The notes: a model not told the origin generated them from the sequence alone. DNA of 64,000 nucleotides from Cruorifilaria tuberocauda (GCA_013365365.1 JABVXU010000060.1:124001-188000); one strand, 5' to 3'; positions 23,998-36,343 are shown, numbered from the stretch's first letter. Translations and numbers: made by a program.

Positions 23998-26900
23998 AAT
24001 GATATGGTAATATTTAGGTGCATTTAACATTATATTAGTATGTATTATGGATGTCGTGGAATTCTGACTTATTCTGTTAAGAATTTTACTTGTTCATGTA
24101 TGTTTTGTAAAGTTTAATTAATACTTTATCTATACCTTTCATTTGCAGATATAAATATGTGATTAATGGCCTTAATGGTTTATCCAAATTTCATATTATA
24201 TATCTACATCAGAAATGCTATTTTTTAAAAGTTATCAATACATTTCATCTGTAAAAAAGGATAACAATATTTAAAACATCCGATAAGATGAATATGCATA
24301 CGGTATCTTTCTTCAAAGTGATGAAATGAGACAATTGGGTTCCAATAAAAAAATTCTTAATTTCAAATCAGTTTAAATAAAAAATGAATTTTTCAAGCAG
24401 AGTAACGGTAGTATCAAAATTATGGGGCTATATATATTACTGCGTTTATCTGCTATATTTATTGGAATATGCATAATTTCATACAGTTGTTGCTTATTTT
24501 ATATTTCCTTTGGCAATTATTTTTTTGCGAATATATTTTTACGTTTTGGAAAAGTTCTCTATGTAGCAAAGTTCTGCATACTTTGATATAAAATATAAAA
24601 GTGAGAATATTTCGTCTCTTCGATGCAAAAAATGTAGATAATACTTTCGGTGATATGAAAATATTGGGAGTTTCTGATTTTGAAGTTTCTGAGTCGCCGA
24701 TAATATGGCACATGCGCATCTTCCTTGGCTGCCTAAACTTCAGTTACACATAGCTCTCATCCTCTTACTGATCCGTTATAAAATCAGCGGTAATCCGTTA
24801 TCGTTTTTCTTCAGATACGGAAGAAATTAAAGTTTGCATAGAACGTACAGAGAAACTTATTCAATAAGTTAATAATGAATATTGTTCTCGGATGATACAA
24901 TAAATATCTTCCACATTTGCACTCAACAGATTAATGAAATCAAGCTAATAAATGATATGAGGAAGTTTCTAGCGCTACTAAGAATTTTCGGGATTTGACT
25001 GTAAACTGGAACTTATCAATATTTAATGAATAGTTATTCCTTTTGGAATACTTATCTCAGAATCCAAATTCAGTTATTCGTTCTCGATTCTCATTTAGAG
25101 ACAATAGCGGAATTCCGTTGGCTCTTTTATATTCCGATTATTAATTAATATTAGAGAGAACAAAATATTCACTAACTCTCATATATCGACATGATCTAAA
25201 AGCGAATTCCATTCTTACCATAATACAGATAATTTGCATATCGGAGCTCGCTCGTTCGTCCCATTTCTCACGCGCGTAAATGAAATCCTGGCAGTACAAT
25301 GTGAGATTAATACTTCTGAAGCAGCATAACTGCTCAAGTTACTCAGTTTGTGATTATACGACTTAAGTCACTGTAAATTATAATTTATGTGTGACGAGTG
25401 TAGGAAAAAGCAGTATTAGAGACGAACAGGAAAAAGTAATGAAGTACTGTGTAATCCAATATTCACTCTTTTGGTTATTCATTCTACTCAATACTTCGAT
25501 AGTGGCTGTAAACAGTGTGGCAAAGCGGAATAGTTGATTGAAATTCTGCAAAATTAATTTGAAAAATACGTTTGGTGTAAGACGTCGAGTTTTTTGCAAC
25601 GCTGAATAATCAACCTATTTTTTATTGCTCTAATATCAATGTTCTGTAAGTTTTTCTTTTATCGATGTTGTGTGAATGTAAAATATGTCTAAATGTTACT
25701 GTTGTAGCGATATCGACTGCATGTGGTCACTATCAGATTTTCGTTCAATTAAATTCCTTCAGTTTTTTCAAGATATTTTAAATACAAGATGCTAAAAATG
25801 AGAGGAAAAAGAAGGAAAAGGTCGTAAGCAGTTGACCTTTCATTCCTGTTTTTTATCAATTTCATTGGTAACGCTGTATGAAATATCTTTCCTTTCGCTG
25901 ATTCGATACTTCAACTACTTGTTGAAAAATTCACCGGAGTTTTTGTGATGAAGATGGGAATGCGTGGGAAAGGCAGTAAGAAGAGTAGACAGGGTAGCTC
26001 CTACTGAATTATACCTTCATGGCGTTACGAAGCTCTTATCTCCTCCTATTTGAGTTATAAGCCATTTTCTCCGATATACAGTCTCATTGATCGTTAACTG
26101 CACATAATTGTTGTGGTGGCGCCAAACACCGATAAGTTATTCCAATTGATTTCATATCACTTACTTAATTTGTCTGCATTACCAACCTTTATCTCCTGCT
26201 AGACGATGAATTTAAAGGTAATAAGACTTTGCATGGTCACTTTTTTCTGTTAACAGTTTCTTGTTCTATTTTTTTCATCTCGTATTCGAATTACTGATTA
26301 CTGTAAGGCTTCAGTAACAAAATTTTGAATATTTTTCATCCCTCTGACTAATATTTCTTCCCTTGCTACTTCACAATGATTCTCGTTTTTGTACTGTCGT
26401 TAAGACGTTATCATCCTTGCTAACATGGGATAATGCTGAGTATTCCGATTATTATTGCTTTCAGCATAATAATTGGCTATACAAGCCTTGAACTAACTCT
26501 GTTAGCAAAATGTAATCATATTCGAGATGCACTGATTGGATTCCGAAACACTTCCACTTTCGGAATTTATTCTTGCCGCACTTTGTACATTCTACTTCAT
26601 TTTCCTCGTTAAGTTGTTCGTATCCAAACCTTTCTCTTTCCATTTCATTATTTATTTGCTTCGTTGATAAACGGGGCAATCCTCTTATGATATTCTGAAT
26701 AGTTTTTTTCATATTCATGATCCTACTGATCCTTCCTCATATTTCCAGTTATACAGTAAAGTCCCAACCGTTATATGGTAAGTCGATCGCGTGTCTCAAC
26801 GTGAAACTAGGATATCCCGATGTGCATTTTTGAAACCCTGATATACTTCAATTTTTTGGCAGTTTGCGGAGAGGAATGAAATAATTATAAAATTGTATAA

Positions 26901-27096
26901 AAAAAATAAATAAGCAGTTCAAACTTATATAAAAAAATTTTGATAAATAAATTATTCAGAATCAGATACCCATTCATTAACGATTAAGATATCTTGGTTT
27001 CTCTGTTCAATTAATGAGCTGTTGAAAATTAAAATAAGTCAAATTTTTCCTTTGTATTTAAGTCTTTCGTACTCCAGTAATATCGTCCAGTACAGA
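23998..27096. other. Upstream part of the segmental duplication (copy A), no firm gene
   Basis: From about 24.4 kb this region is recognisably similar, with diverged but collinear sequence, to about 42.0-46.1 kb. Shared anchors include AAGACGTCGAGTTTTTTGCA, GGTAGCTCCTACTGAATTAT and the GACGATGAATTTAAAGGTAA block. It contains the promoter of the truncated ZNF800-like gene and a small hydrophobic open frame at 24422-24586 (see the counterpart at 42029). The stretch 26.47-26.75 kb has no match in copy B. Confidence 0.7.
24422..24586 (+). other. Small hydrophobic open frame (54 codons), paired with one at 42029
   Basis: Begins MGLYILLRLSAIFIGICIIS and stays hydrophobic. The counterpart in the other duplicate is open in the same aligned frame and also hydrophobic. 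There is no recognised family, and the start codons are not equivalent. It could be a remnant of a shared small membrane-protein gene or a chance frame preserved by common descent. Confidence 0.2.
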
Positions 27097-30000
27097 ATGT
27101 TTCGAAATTTCGATGATTTGGGCTCTCGGTACTATTTCGTTGCAAATGGAGGTGTCAGCGGCTTAATAGATATATACAATAAGTCTACCGATGAAGAGAA
27201 AAAGTTATTGTCAAACGAATGTAAAATCCATTTTGAATGTTGGTAAGTTCATTTTGATCTTTTTGAAATTTCTAAAATCATCGCATCAGTAATTAATCTA
27301 TTTTGCGAATCATATTATTTAACGCTTTAAAAATCTTTTTCTTGAAAATCGCCACAAAATAATAATTTTGATTTTTAATTACAGCTACTGCGGCAATTTT
27401 TTTCTCAATCACTTAGATCTTTTAACGCACAAACGTTTCTATTGTCATCCGTTGCGTTCAACTGCTAAGTCATCATCCAGTGAAGTAACTCCAGATATTG
27501 CCGAAAATGCAGAGATAGGTAAACAATTTTTCAAAAGAGATATCATTCAATTCAAAAGTCACAGAAGAGTTATCTCAACTCGAAGAAGTGAATAAGTGTC
27601 AATTGTGGCATTGTAGTCGTTGGTAATTAAGATTACGCTTCGTAATAAGTTTTCAGCCAGCACCATCTCGGTTGATCATACTTGTTTCGAAAAAAGGATT
27701 TCTCCCTAGTTTGAGCAAAAATACAACAATAGTTGAGGAGATATGTTTCAGAATTTCAAAACGGCAGTCACATCAAAAAAGAAAGAGCATCACCACAGCA
27801 GCAGAACAATGGCAAGGCAGGGACATCATTCGATACGAAGATCGATTCACAGCCACCGAAGCGTGCCAAAATCATTCTTAAACGAACAAATGTTATCAGC
27901 GTTGTCAGCAAGCACATGAAACATTGTACATTATCAGAACAAAATTCGAGAGTTAGTTTATAATAGCCAAATACAATTATATATGTCATATATTCATTCT
28001 TTCATTCTATCATGAATTTATTTACAACACAAATTGGAATTACATATAGCGCCTCGTGTCTCGTGTATTGTGGCAACAAGAGTATTTATACAAAGCCAAA
28101 ATTAGCTCTTTGTAGTTTCTTTTATAACTTTAATATCCTTCAGAAAAGTAGATTACAGGAATAAAATTTGGATACATTAAACGTTTTCCAGATCATAGAA
28201 TCTATTCCGCATGCACTGGCAACCGTAGACACAATATCACCGGATCGCGTTCCAGTTCTTATTTCACAAGATAATTCAAGCCGTTGTAAGGGTGACGGCG
28301 CAAAGAATGGTGTCGCTCGAAAAATTGGATCGGAAAAAGTATTTATTCTATTTTGTTCTTCGTATTTTTTATGAAGTGAGAATTAAGGGGAAAGAAAGTC
28401 AAATTATCAACTTGTATACAAGGAGAATAAAATTTAAAACCTTTTAACAATTGCAGCTTAAAATTTTGGAACGTATAGGCAAATATCAAACCAAGATGAT
28501 TGATCTGAACTCGCTTACTTGCTCACACAGTGACTGCAAGAAAAAGCAACCGTTTTCATCATTCTTCACATTTGCTTGTCATCTTACAGTGGAGCACAAT
28601 CGCCGTGCTCTATCGAATAAACGAATCCCATGTTATCTGTGCGATTTCGAATCTCAAACGTACGTGTTGTTGTTAGTTATAACATACTTATAATGCTCCT
28701 AATAGAATTTTGGCTGACTAATATAGAGCGATTCTCTGTCATTAGATGATAACCTTAGCAATTGACAATGATTAATTCAAGTGATATTGATCTTTCAGTT
28801 ACACTTCATTGATTGGACATTTGAAAAGCGTGCACGGACAGTATTATCAGGAATATGTTACAGCATGTTCAGCATCCGAAGAGCTCAAACAAGACCAGAA
28901 AAAAAAGCATGCAGAAGTAGTTTTTTTCTCAATCTACAATTCTATTTGCAATCACAGCAGGTTTTATTTGATTTAGTTTTCGAAAATTATTTCTTTAAGA
29001 CTGCACAAATTCGACGAAGCTTTTGTCCATTATCCGATGATTTTCTTGAGACAGTAGAATCATCTGATGGATCGGAAGAGTATGATTCGGCGCCTGTGCT
29101 AGAATTAATGGCAAATATAGAAACCGAAAGTACTGAATTGGTATATTTTATAATCATTTTTTGACAGTATGAAGTTGAAAGTATTGAATTACATATTTTC
29201 TTGTCAAAATTACTGTAATATGCCCCATAATAACTTATAGCTTTCAGGCAGTGAAGGATCGTATGGATTACATTACTGCAGTTATATGTGGTGATGTCGA
29301 AAATGCTCCTATACTGGAAGACAGCAAATATGAATCAAGTGTACAGCTTTTAGCTTTAAATTTTATGGTACATTCATTTAACAAATATTTTCATTATGTG
29401 TAGGAGAAAGAGTGAGAACATGAAAATTGATACAAAAAATTTTAATGGGACAAAATGTGGGAAATAAAAATAGTTTCAATTTTAGAATGAATTTTCGTCA
29501 AGGTTGCAAATGCCATCGAAGGAACATGAGCGTTTTAATCACGAAAAGAACGAACAGGTTTGCTTTAACGTTGCGAAGCGTTTATAATCTTCATAAACCT
29601 CGAAAATTTATTTTGCAGACAGAAATTTTTTTTTCAGCTTACTAAAATAAATCGATTAGTTTCGAAGAAGAAAAAACTCGATCCATCGACATGTCTTTCC
29701 ATACCGCGTAAACGCGTAGTGGAAAATATAACTGTGAATCAGATTCCCAGCAAGGTATTTGTTTAAAAAGTGAATTTTTGAAAATTCCAGTGATTAGAAG
29801 GGGGAATGATGATTCGTATTAATTTTTTAAGATTTCGCAGGAGATTGGTGAAAAAACTGAGAACGAAATTAAATCACCAAAGAAACATTGTAGAGGGCTT
29901 AAAACGAAATCAAGAGCTGAACAGGAACTGAAGAATAATATCACGAAAGAAAGAATTAACGAAGTAAACGCCAATATTATTTGACCAATGATATATTTAT

Positions 30001-31566
30001 TAGAATGTGTGAAGGTTGATTGAGTTTTTGATTTTTATTTTTTAGATTGAAGATGGTCGCAAACAGCGTCCTTCGCGTCAGCGTCGTAAACCAAACTGGA
30101 TTGATGAAAATTATGTTATAGGTTTTAAGTAAGTATTCTCGTTATTAAGTATTGTTGTAATAATTGTTTGCTATTGTAAACATGTGAGTTATTGGATAAA
30201 ATTGGCGGTTAATATTGATATATTTTAATTTAATACTAAAAAATGACTTTTTATGCCTCAAAAATTTTACATTTATAAAATTTAGGAATAAACGTTCTCA
30301 TCACGATAATGATGTAGATTTGGAATACGTACAAGCAAAGGAACAAAGTCGATCACCATCAAGAACCGGACAAAGCCTACCTTCATCGACGATTGGGTCA
30401 AAATGTATGAAAAATGCAGACAGTCAACGATCAACACCTTTTGAACTTTGTGGCGCTAGTTCTGATATTCAATCAGAAGCAAGCAGCGAAGAAACATCGA
30501 ACTCATCAACTCCTGCACCATATGAAAGCACATAGTTAGTTTTGACACACTATAATTTGTTTTTTCTTTTCTTTTATGCTTCTTGATAATGTAAAAGGAA
30601 TTGATTAAGAATTGAATTTATAGTAATATTTCGACCATTAATCATGAATTGGACAGTAGTGCAATACGGTCGTCATCTCGTTTATCGTTAACTGGACTAT
30701 CTTCAAGCGGTGCACAAAATGCTAGAAATATATTGGTAATGCTTCTATCATTAGAAAATGTGATCAGTGATATAATAGTATTGTTTTCTGCTATCACTAT
30801 GACTCATTAAGTGATTATTTATATTTTACTATTAACTTTAATTTTCAGACCAAGAAAATCTGTCGTTTACAATGTACTCCGAGAGTACGACGAATGAAAT
30901 ATAGGGATGGTTTCGGTTAGTCATTATCTTTTATGAAGTTCGAATGTGTATGTGGTGTATTGCATGAAATTTAAAATGTGGATTTCCTATGCTAGAAATA
31001 AAACGATATCAAGAAAAACAGAATAATTCATCTAATTTATTTATTGTAGATGGCGAAGAAATGGCATGCATCTCATCAAAAGATACCAGGGTACAAAGAA
31101 CTAGCGATAATGCAAACTTATCATTAGATAATGGACGTCCCTCATCACATTCTCGTCGTAAGCAAGATCTCTCTGCAGTTCGTGAAAGTAATGATGAAGT
31201 TATGGTATGTTAATTGTTTGTACCAAACAAGTTATTCGTGGAAAGTGAAAATGGATGTAGCACTTCAGCCAAGAATTTCTGCTGATTAGTTGATTTGGTT
31301 GTTTGACATTGTATAACCAATTTCAAATTCCGAAATAAGAATTGTTTTTAGTTCTTTTCTTTTCTTTGAATCATATTTTTCTTTAGATTGTACGCTATTC
31401 GAACGGTGAAGCATCAAATAATCTTCCTGAAATCCCCGTCAATCTTACTGAAGCACGTCATGATCAATTTTTCTCTTTTATTGTGCCTACTTCATCTTCA
31501 AGTGATAGCGTATCAAGTGCCCATAAAGGCATGCAGTGCGGTGATATTTTTGCGAATATCGGTTAG
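27097..31566 (+). CDS. ZNF800-like zinc-finger protein, truncated duplicate (copy A), possibly a decaying gene
   Basis: Paralog of the complete gene at 46115. In-phase exons: 27097-27242, 27385-27518, 27752-27951, 28192-28338, 28457-28659, 28799-28916, 29000-29140, 29248-29367, 29486-29557, 29638-29754, 29841-29963, 30046-30128, 30286-30534, 30624-30735, 30849-30915, 31050-31204, 31387-31566; predicted 788 aa, ending where the last exon reads into its old donor (GGT TAG). Fingers 1 (C-x2-C-x12-H-x4-C), 2 and 3 are intact. Copy-B exon 4 is present only as sequence without splice sites (28026-28100) and would be skipped in phase. Both AT-hook-like motifs are destroyed, the first Cys of finger 4 is Gly (KGMQCGD), and finger 5 and the C-terminus are lost; a remnant of exon 19 at about 31741-31854 has a one-base deletion and no acceptor. 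The most conserved exon is 30046-30128 (GRKQRPSRQRRKPNWIDENY). Sixteen introns kept with no frameshift argue that it was coding for long after duplication; expression is unknown. Confidence 0.65.
28026..28100 (+). pseudogene. Dead exon in copy A (equivalent of exon 4 of copy B)
   Basis: Clearly similar to copy-B exon 4 (47010-47084): both begin CACAAATTGGAATT. The acceptor, TTTGTAG in copy B, is TTTACAA here, and the donor CAG/GTACGT has become CAAAATTAGCT. The exon is 75 bases and phase 0 on both sides, so skipping it does not break the reading frame. Boundaries are approximate. Confidence 0.6.
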
Positions 31567-31929
31567 TCTATTAATCTAAAAATTTTAAAAAGTTGTTTGG
31601 AATTGTCGAGAATCAACATTATCGAAGGCATTGCTTCATTTGATTAACTTTATAAGTGAGACGATACCTCTGATTCAGATTATAGTAGGATTGATAATAT
31701 TCTGTAAATCATTTGTGTATCATGATTTTGCTCATTTCTGGTGGATATGAGAACTCACATGGTACAGACAATTATGGTAAATTGCATCTTTCACCAAGAG
31801 ATTACATATTTCCGGGTAGCTTCTCTCCTGATCCGTGTTGTACTAAGGGAGGTAAAAACCGGCATATCGTATTTGAATTTTCATAAAAACATTCTTTTAT
31901 TTTTATTTTATTTTATCAAAAATACATAG

Positions 31930-32620
31930 AATATTTCAGGAATATGAAGTGAATGTGTTTCATATACGCGATAATTTGTTTAACATCATTGAATGGGACG
32001 GAGAATCACAATAAACTCACTTAGATAACAAATACTTGATAGCAATTTTAATGGACATTATTGCTTTACGTAATTTATGTCGTATTGCTAGTATTCTATT
32101 TCATTTTATATATATATCTGAACGGTTTGTGTTAAAATTGTCAGCCAGCAGAATGACAATGTAGACAAAACATTAAGCAGTTGTATTTCTTATTATTCAG
32201 TTTTATAAGTGGTGATTGTAGATGAATATCACGTATTTTTATTGGTGGGAAATATATTGGAGGTTATGATACAGTAGTTGTACGGAGGGATAGAAATCTG
32301 AAAAAATTAAAAAAAACCAGTGCAGTTTGATTCCAGTAGAGGTCCACAAGCAATATAAATTTATCTGAATCGATATTATCACTGGGTACTTTGATGATTT
32401 GATCAAAGCATTGAATGACATTCTTCTTGGTACCAATTGCCGGTGGCGGATGTCATTCAATATTGGTGTTGTCTAACTATATTTTGCAAACTTCACCTTG
32501 AAAAAATTTTCAAGAGTGATTAAGATTGTCATGAAAATGAGTTGCCGAAATAACCAGTTTTACGGCATCACATATGGTTAATCTTCTTTTGTGGGTGTGA
32601 TATAGAAGTTACCACACAAC
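31930..32620 (+). pseudogene. Decayed second copy of the last two glutaredoxin exons
   Basis: At 31940-32014 the sequence after an ATATTTCAG acceptor resembles exon 35873-35966 of the downstream gene: FHIRDNLFNIIEWDGESQ here against FRIQDDLYKIVELDERKDC there. It then hits a stop. At about 32232-32300 a second block resembles the final exon (RIFIGGKYIGGYDT against RVFIGGKCIGGCDDT), but its acceptor and the preceding residues are gone. Similarity continues into 3' flanking DNA (32518-32600 against 36520-36640). It directly follows the truncated ZNF800-like copy. It could not encode a working glutaredoxin, because the CPYC exon is absent. Confidence 0.75.
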
Positions 32621-33438
32621 GTATACGATCAACGGTTTTTAATTGTCGAGCATTTTTTGGCAATCGAGATTAGCGTCCTTTGTTCTTATCATCTTTTCCT
32701 CTTAGTAAGCAATAAATAGCAAAAATGGAGTAAGAGATATTGTGAAATTCTGATTTGTTCTGTTTAAAATATAGGTAATTTGATTCATTTCTTGAGAAAA
32801 TTTTCCACATTCTTTGTACCTTTTTCTTTATGAAAATTGTTCTTTGGTCATTTTTTAAAATCGTATTGCTCTTCAATTATTGCCTTCGAACCAAACTTGA
32901 AGTATTTGGAGTGAGATTAGAGAAAAAAGCGATAGGAGAGATTCGCTCATAATTTATAAATAGAAGGAAATAAAACGATTTGTTAAATAAAGAAGCATTG
33001 TCGTTTGTTTTGCTTGTCAATGGCAGATTGTTCGTATTTCATTCCATAAGATAAACAGGTTGCTGACTAAAGAGGAGTATGATTGTGTAGAAAAATAGAA
33101 GTGCATCCATGTTAAACGAAAAATAGATAAGTAGGTCGAAATGAAGTAACTATCGTCATTCCTGTGATGTTTGCTCAATTTTTTTCAACGAGAAACTGCA
33201 GTGTTTTGATCGATACTGTCAGCGAGTTCATTGCGGTCTTTTTGTTAAAATTTTATGTTACAGTTAAAATAATGACAAAAATGAACCCATTAAACAAATT
33301 TATCCTAGAATCGATTAACTTAGTAAAGAATGATTCTATAAATTATCGAATATTTCTGTCCCCAAGATTATAAAATTATTAATTTTAATGAGTTAGTAAG
33401 ATAAGTTTTTAGACTGGAGTGGAATAGTTGTGTAAGAT
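32621..33438. other. Intergenic, no gene seen
   Basis: AT-rich DNA between the decayed glutaredoxin exons and the SELENOS-glutaredoxin gene. Short open frames only; presumably contains the promoter of the latter. Confidence 0.5.
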
Positions 33439-36343
33439 ATGGCGAAATTGGGCCGAAGTAATTTTACGTTTTTTAGAGCAGTTTCTCTTTTAGCGAACTG
33501 CACTTACGGTGACGCCGGAAAAACATCTTTCGATTTCAAAATAGAATCAGCACTTTCTAACGCTGTTCAATTCAATTATAAGTAAGATTTTAATGAAGGC
33601 GAGATCAACACTCATTAACTGTCAATAGAGAGTGCAATTTTTCTAGAAATTTGGCTAAAATTCGTTTATTTGACCTTTCCTTAACGATTTTCTGTTAGCC
33701 TATAATATCGCTGTTTTTTTTTTCACATGAGGAAGTGGGAAAACAGAAAAGTTTTTAGTTTTGAAATCTTTGCCACTTTTCTAAAATTTCATTTGTTTGA
33801 GATTTGATTCCTTCCAAAAGGAATGAGATGTAAAATAGCGGATATTTCATTTCAAGGTAATTAAATTGATCGCCATGTTTCGGTAAGAACTAATAATGTG
33901 TGTATTTGCTTCTCATTTCTCATTAGATTAGAAATCATTTTTTCATTCCGGGATTTTTCTTCTTTTTCCATCTAATTCCGTTAATATTTAATATAGTTAT
34001 TTGACTTTAGTTTAATCTGTAATTTCATTTCTCGAAGCTAATAGGTATTAATATACTATAGCATTTACATACTATATACTGTGAAGAATTGATGTATACA
34101 AAATTTTTTCATTCTGCCTGTCCATTTGTTTTACGGGAAAATTGAAATAGACCTTATCTTTTTATTACCATGTAGATGTTCTGATAATTAATCCTTCCAC
34201 AATTTTTCATAATTCATAATTGTTTTCCGGAATTTTCGAATTTGAAATTATAACTCTAATAATATCGAAGCGCAACAATCTTTGATCTAATTTTATCTGT
34301 TATTTGCCCAAACTGAAATTTCATAGATTTCAACTTTCACAGTAACTTTCATTTTCGTTTATCCTACTGACCAGGATTGCATCTGATGATTAAGAGTAAA
34401 TAATCCTTATATTTACTTTCAATCTTAAGTATTATTTTATTCCTTTCTTTATTTCCAGGTCGATTGGTTGTTAGTAAATTTGTATGTGCAATTTTTTATA
34501 TGCATCTCAATTAAGGAATTGCTTTACCAGTTGTAAATCACGATGTTCATCATCGAGATGTTTGATATTATGTAATCTTTTTATTTATCAATTTGCAGAT
34601 ATTTTTGTGGAATACGGTTGGTTGGTATTAGGAACTCTTGCAGTGTTCCAATTCATATATAAAAAATTCATTTCACCATTCATTCAAGATATCCAACGCA
34701 AAAAGGAGTTAGAAAAAAGGAAAAAATTCGGTATATTTAAAATCTATATTATTTTAATGAGCAACTGTAATGCCTCATAAAATTTTTGAAGTTGTAATTT
34801 TCTATTGAAAACATGGAAAAAGTGGAACGGAATTTGGTAGAACGTCATAAATGCCTTGTTAAAGTTTTTGATCATAAAAACGATTCTTTTAGCGTATTAA
34901 TACCACTATCAATAATGATATTCTTATCATTTATGGGTTTTAAAATAACGATGATCACTTTTTTCAATTATATAATCAACTTTTATTTTCCGAAGTTTAA
35001 TGTCATTTATTCTTTTTGCAATATTTTTTCAAGTTATGCATTTTTAATAATCATTTACAAAACGATGAATTATTTTGTTGATGACACATAACAAGTTATA
35101 TTTAGATTAGCAGTTTTTCATTCATAAGAATGTGACGAATCGGAAAACTTTCAGTATTTAAAAAATGTTTCAGACACTGAACTACAAGAATTATACGAAG
35201 ATCGTATACGAGTAGCCCGTGAACGAGCTCAACAGGAACTGGACAACAAATTAGTCGAGGCACATAAACATTCAAAAGTAGAGAAACAGCAGCAACTACA
35301 AGGCGGTATGGAAAAAGTAAATGCTTCTAATAAACCATAATTAGTCTCTTTCGTTGAGAATATTAGGTTTTAGAAGTGAATTCGCAGTTAAAGTAATAGT
35401 AATAGTATAAAATAATAATATCATTGTTCAAGTGTTCATATTGATTTGTGAGCTACTTCAGGCATCATCAAAAATACCGGAAGGAAGCATTGATCCACAG
35501 ACATTTGTTACCGATTTAACGAGTTCGATTCCAGTTGTTGTTTTCAGCAAAACGTATTGTCCATATTGCAAGTATGTTTTTTATTATTTGAAGTAATTTC
35601 TACAACAAAATTAGAGTTATGATTAGAGTTTTTTTCATTAATTCAAACAAATCAAGAGATGTCCATACTAACCAAGAATAGATATTTGAAACTATTGATA
35701 GTCATTAAACAAAATGAATAATTTATCGAGCAGTAATGTAGATTTTTTGTGTTTTGCTAATTTCGTAGTGTTTGACATACAGTTTCCGGAGAAAGGTCGC
35801 TATATTAAATGACGGGAAGATGGACATTCGTTTATTCTGCAGACAATGTTTCTTCATATTTTTATTATTCAGGAATGCAAAACGGGCACTAAGTACATTT
35901 CGAATACAAGACGATTTGTATAAAATCGTTGAATTGGACGAAAGAAAGGATTGCAATGAAATTCAAGTGAGCCTTCCCAGTCTTATTTAGAAGTGCCGGA
36001 AGTGCTTCATCTCATAGCTTATTTAGTAAATAGTGATGTGCTGTTATGTTGTACCACTGACAAAACTTTTCAGTATTTTGTCTCAATTCATCCCATTTTG
36101 AAGTATGTTTGTTTGAAGGACTTGTATAAAAATTGTTAACAGAATTGATCATACACAGATTGATCATTTGTATTCACTACTCAGTTTTTGCAGGACGTAT
36201 TACTGCAGATGACAGGTGCTCGATCAGTGCCGCGCGTTTTTATTGGTGGCAAATGTATTGGAGGTTGTGATGATACAATAGCAGCACAGAAGGATGGACG
36301 GCTGGAGAAAATGTTAAAAGAAGCCGGTATGACTTGCTTATAA
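33439..36343 (+). CDS. Selenoprotein S (VIMP)-like membrane segment fused to a CPYC glutaredoxin domain
   Basis: Firm exons: 34599-34730, 35174-35316, 35462-35571, 35873-35966, 36194-36343. Tentative 5' part: 33439-33581 plus an 8-base microexon 34459-34466, the only joining I found that keeps phase; 259 aa in total. The first firm exon encodes a transmembrane helix (VEYGWLVLGTLAVFQFIYKK) and a basic stalk. The next encodes a charged helix (ELYEDRIRVARERAQQELDN, then HKHSKVEKQQQLQ) that aligns with the VCP-interacting/coiled-coil region of selenoprotein S. In phase and without an intervening start codon follows a full glutaredoxin: FSKTYCPYCKNAKRALSTF with the dithiol CPYC site, the cis-Pro loop SVPRVFIGG and the GG-DD glutathione-binding motif GGCDDT. 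The family's usual C-terminal selenocysteine tail is absent. Known SELENOS is a single-pass ER protein that recruits p97/VCP in ERAD; the inference is an ER-tethered glutaredoxin. An alternative N-terminus starts at ATG 34484, in frame with exon 34599. Confidence 0.85.

Noticed and set aside
26461..26718. Minus-strand frame of 85 codons with a CxxC pair
   Set aside because: It lies in the part of duplication copy A that has no equivalent in copy B, has no splice partners and matches no zinc-finger spacing.
34813..35091. 92-codon open frame starting MEKVERNLVERH with hydrophobic segments
   Set aside because: It lies inside the intron 34731-35173 of the SELENOS-glutaredoxin gene, bounded by good splice sites whose use gives the correct protein. 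No splice sites or homologs were seen for it.
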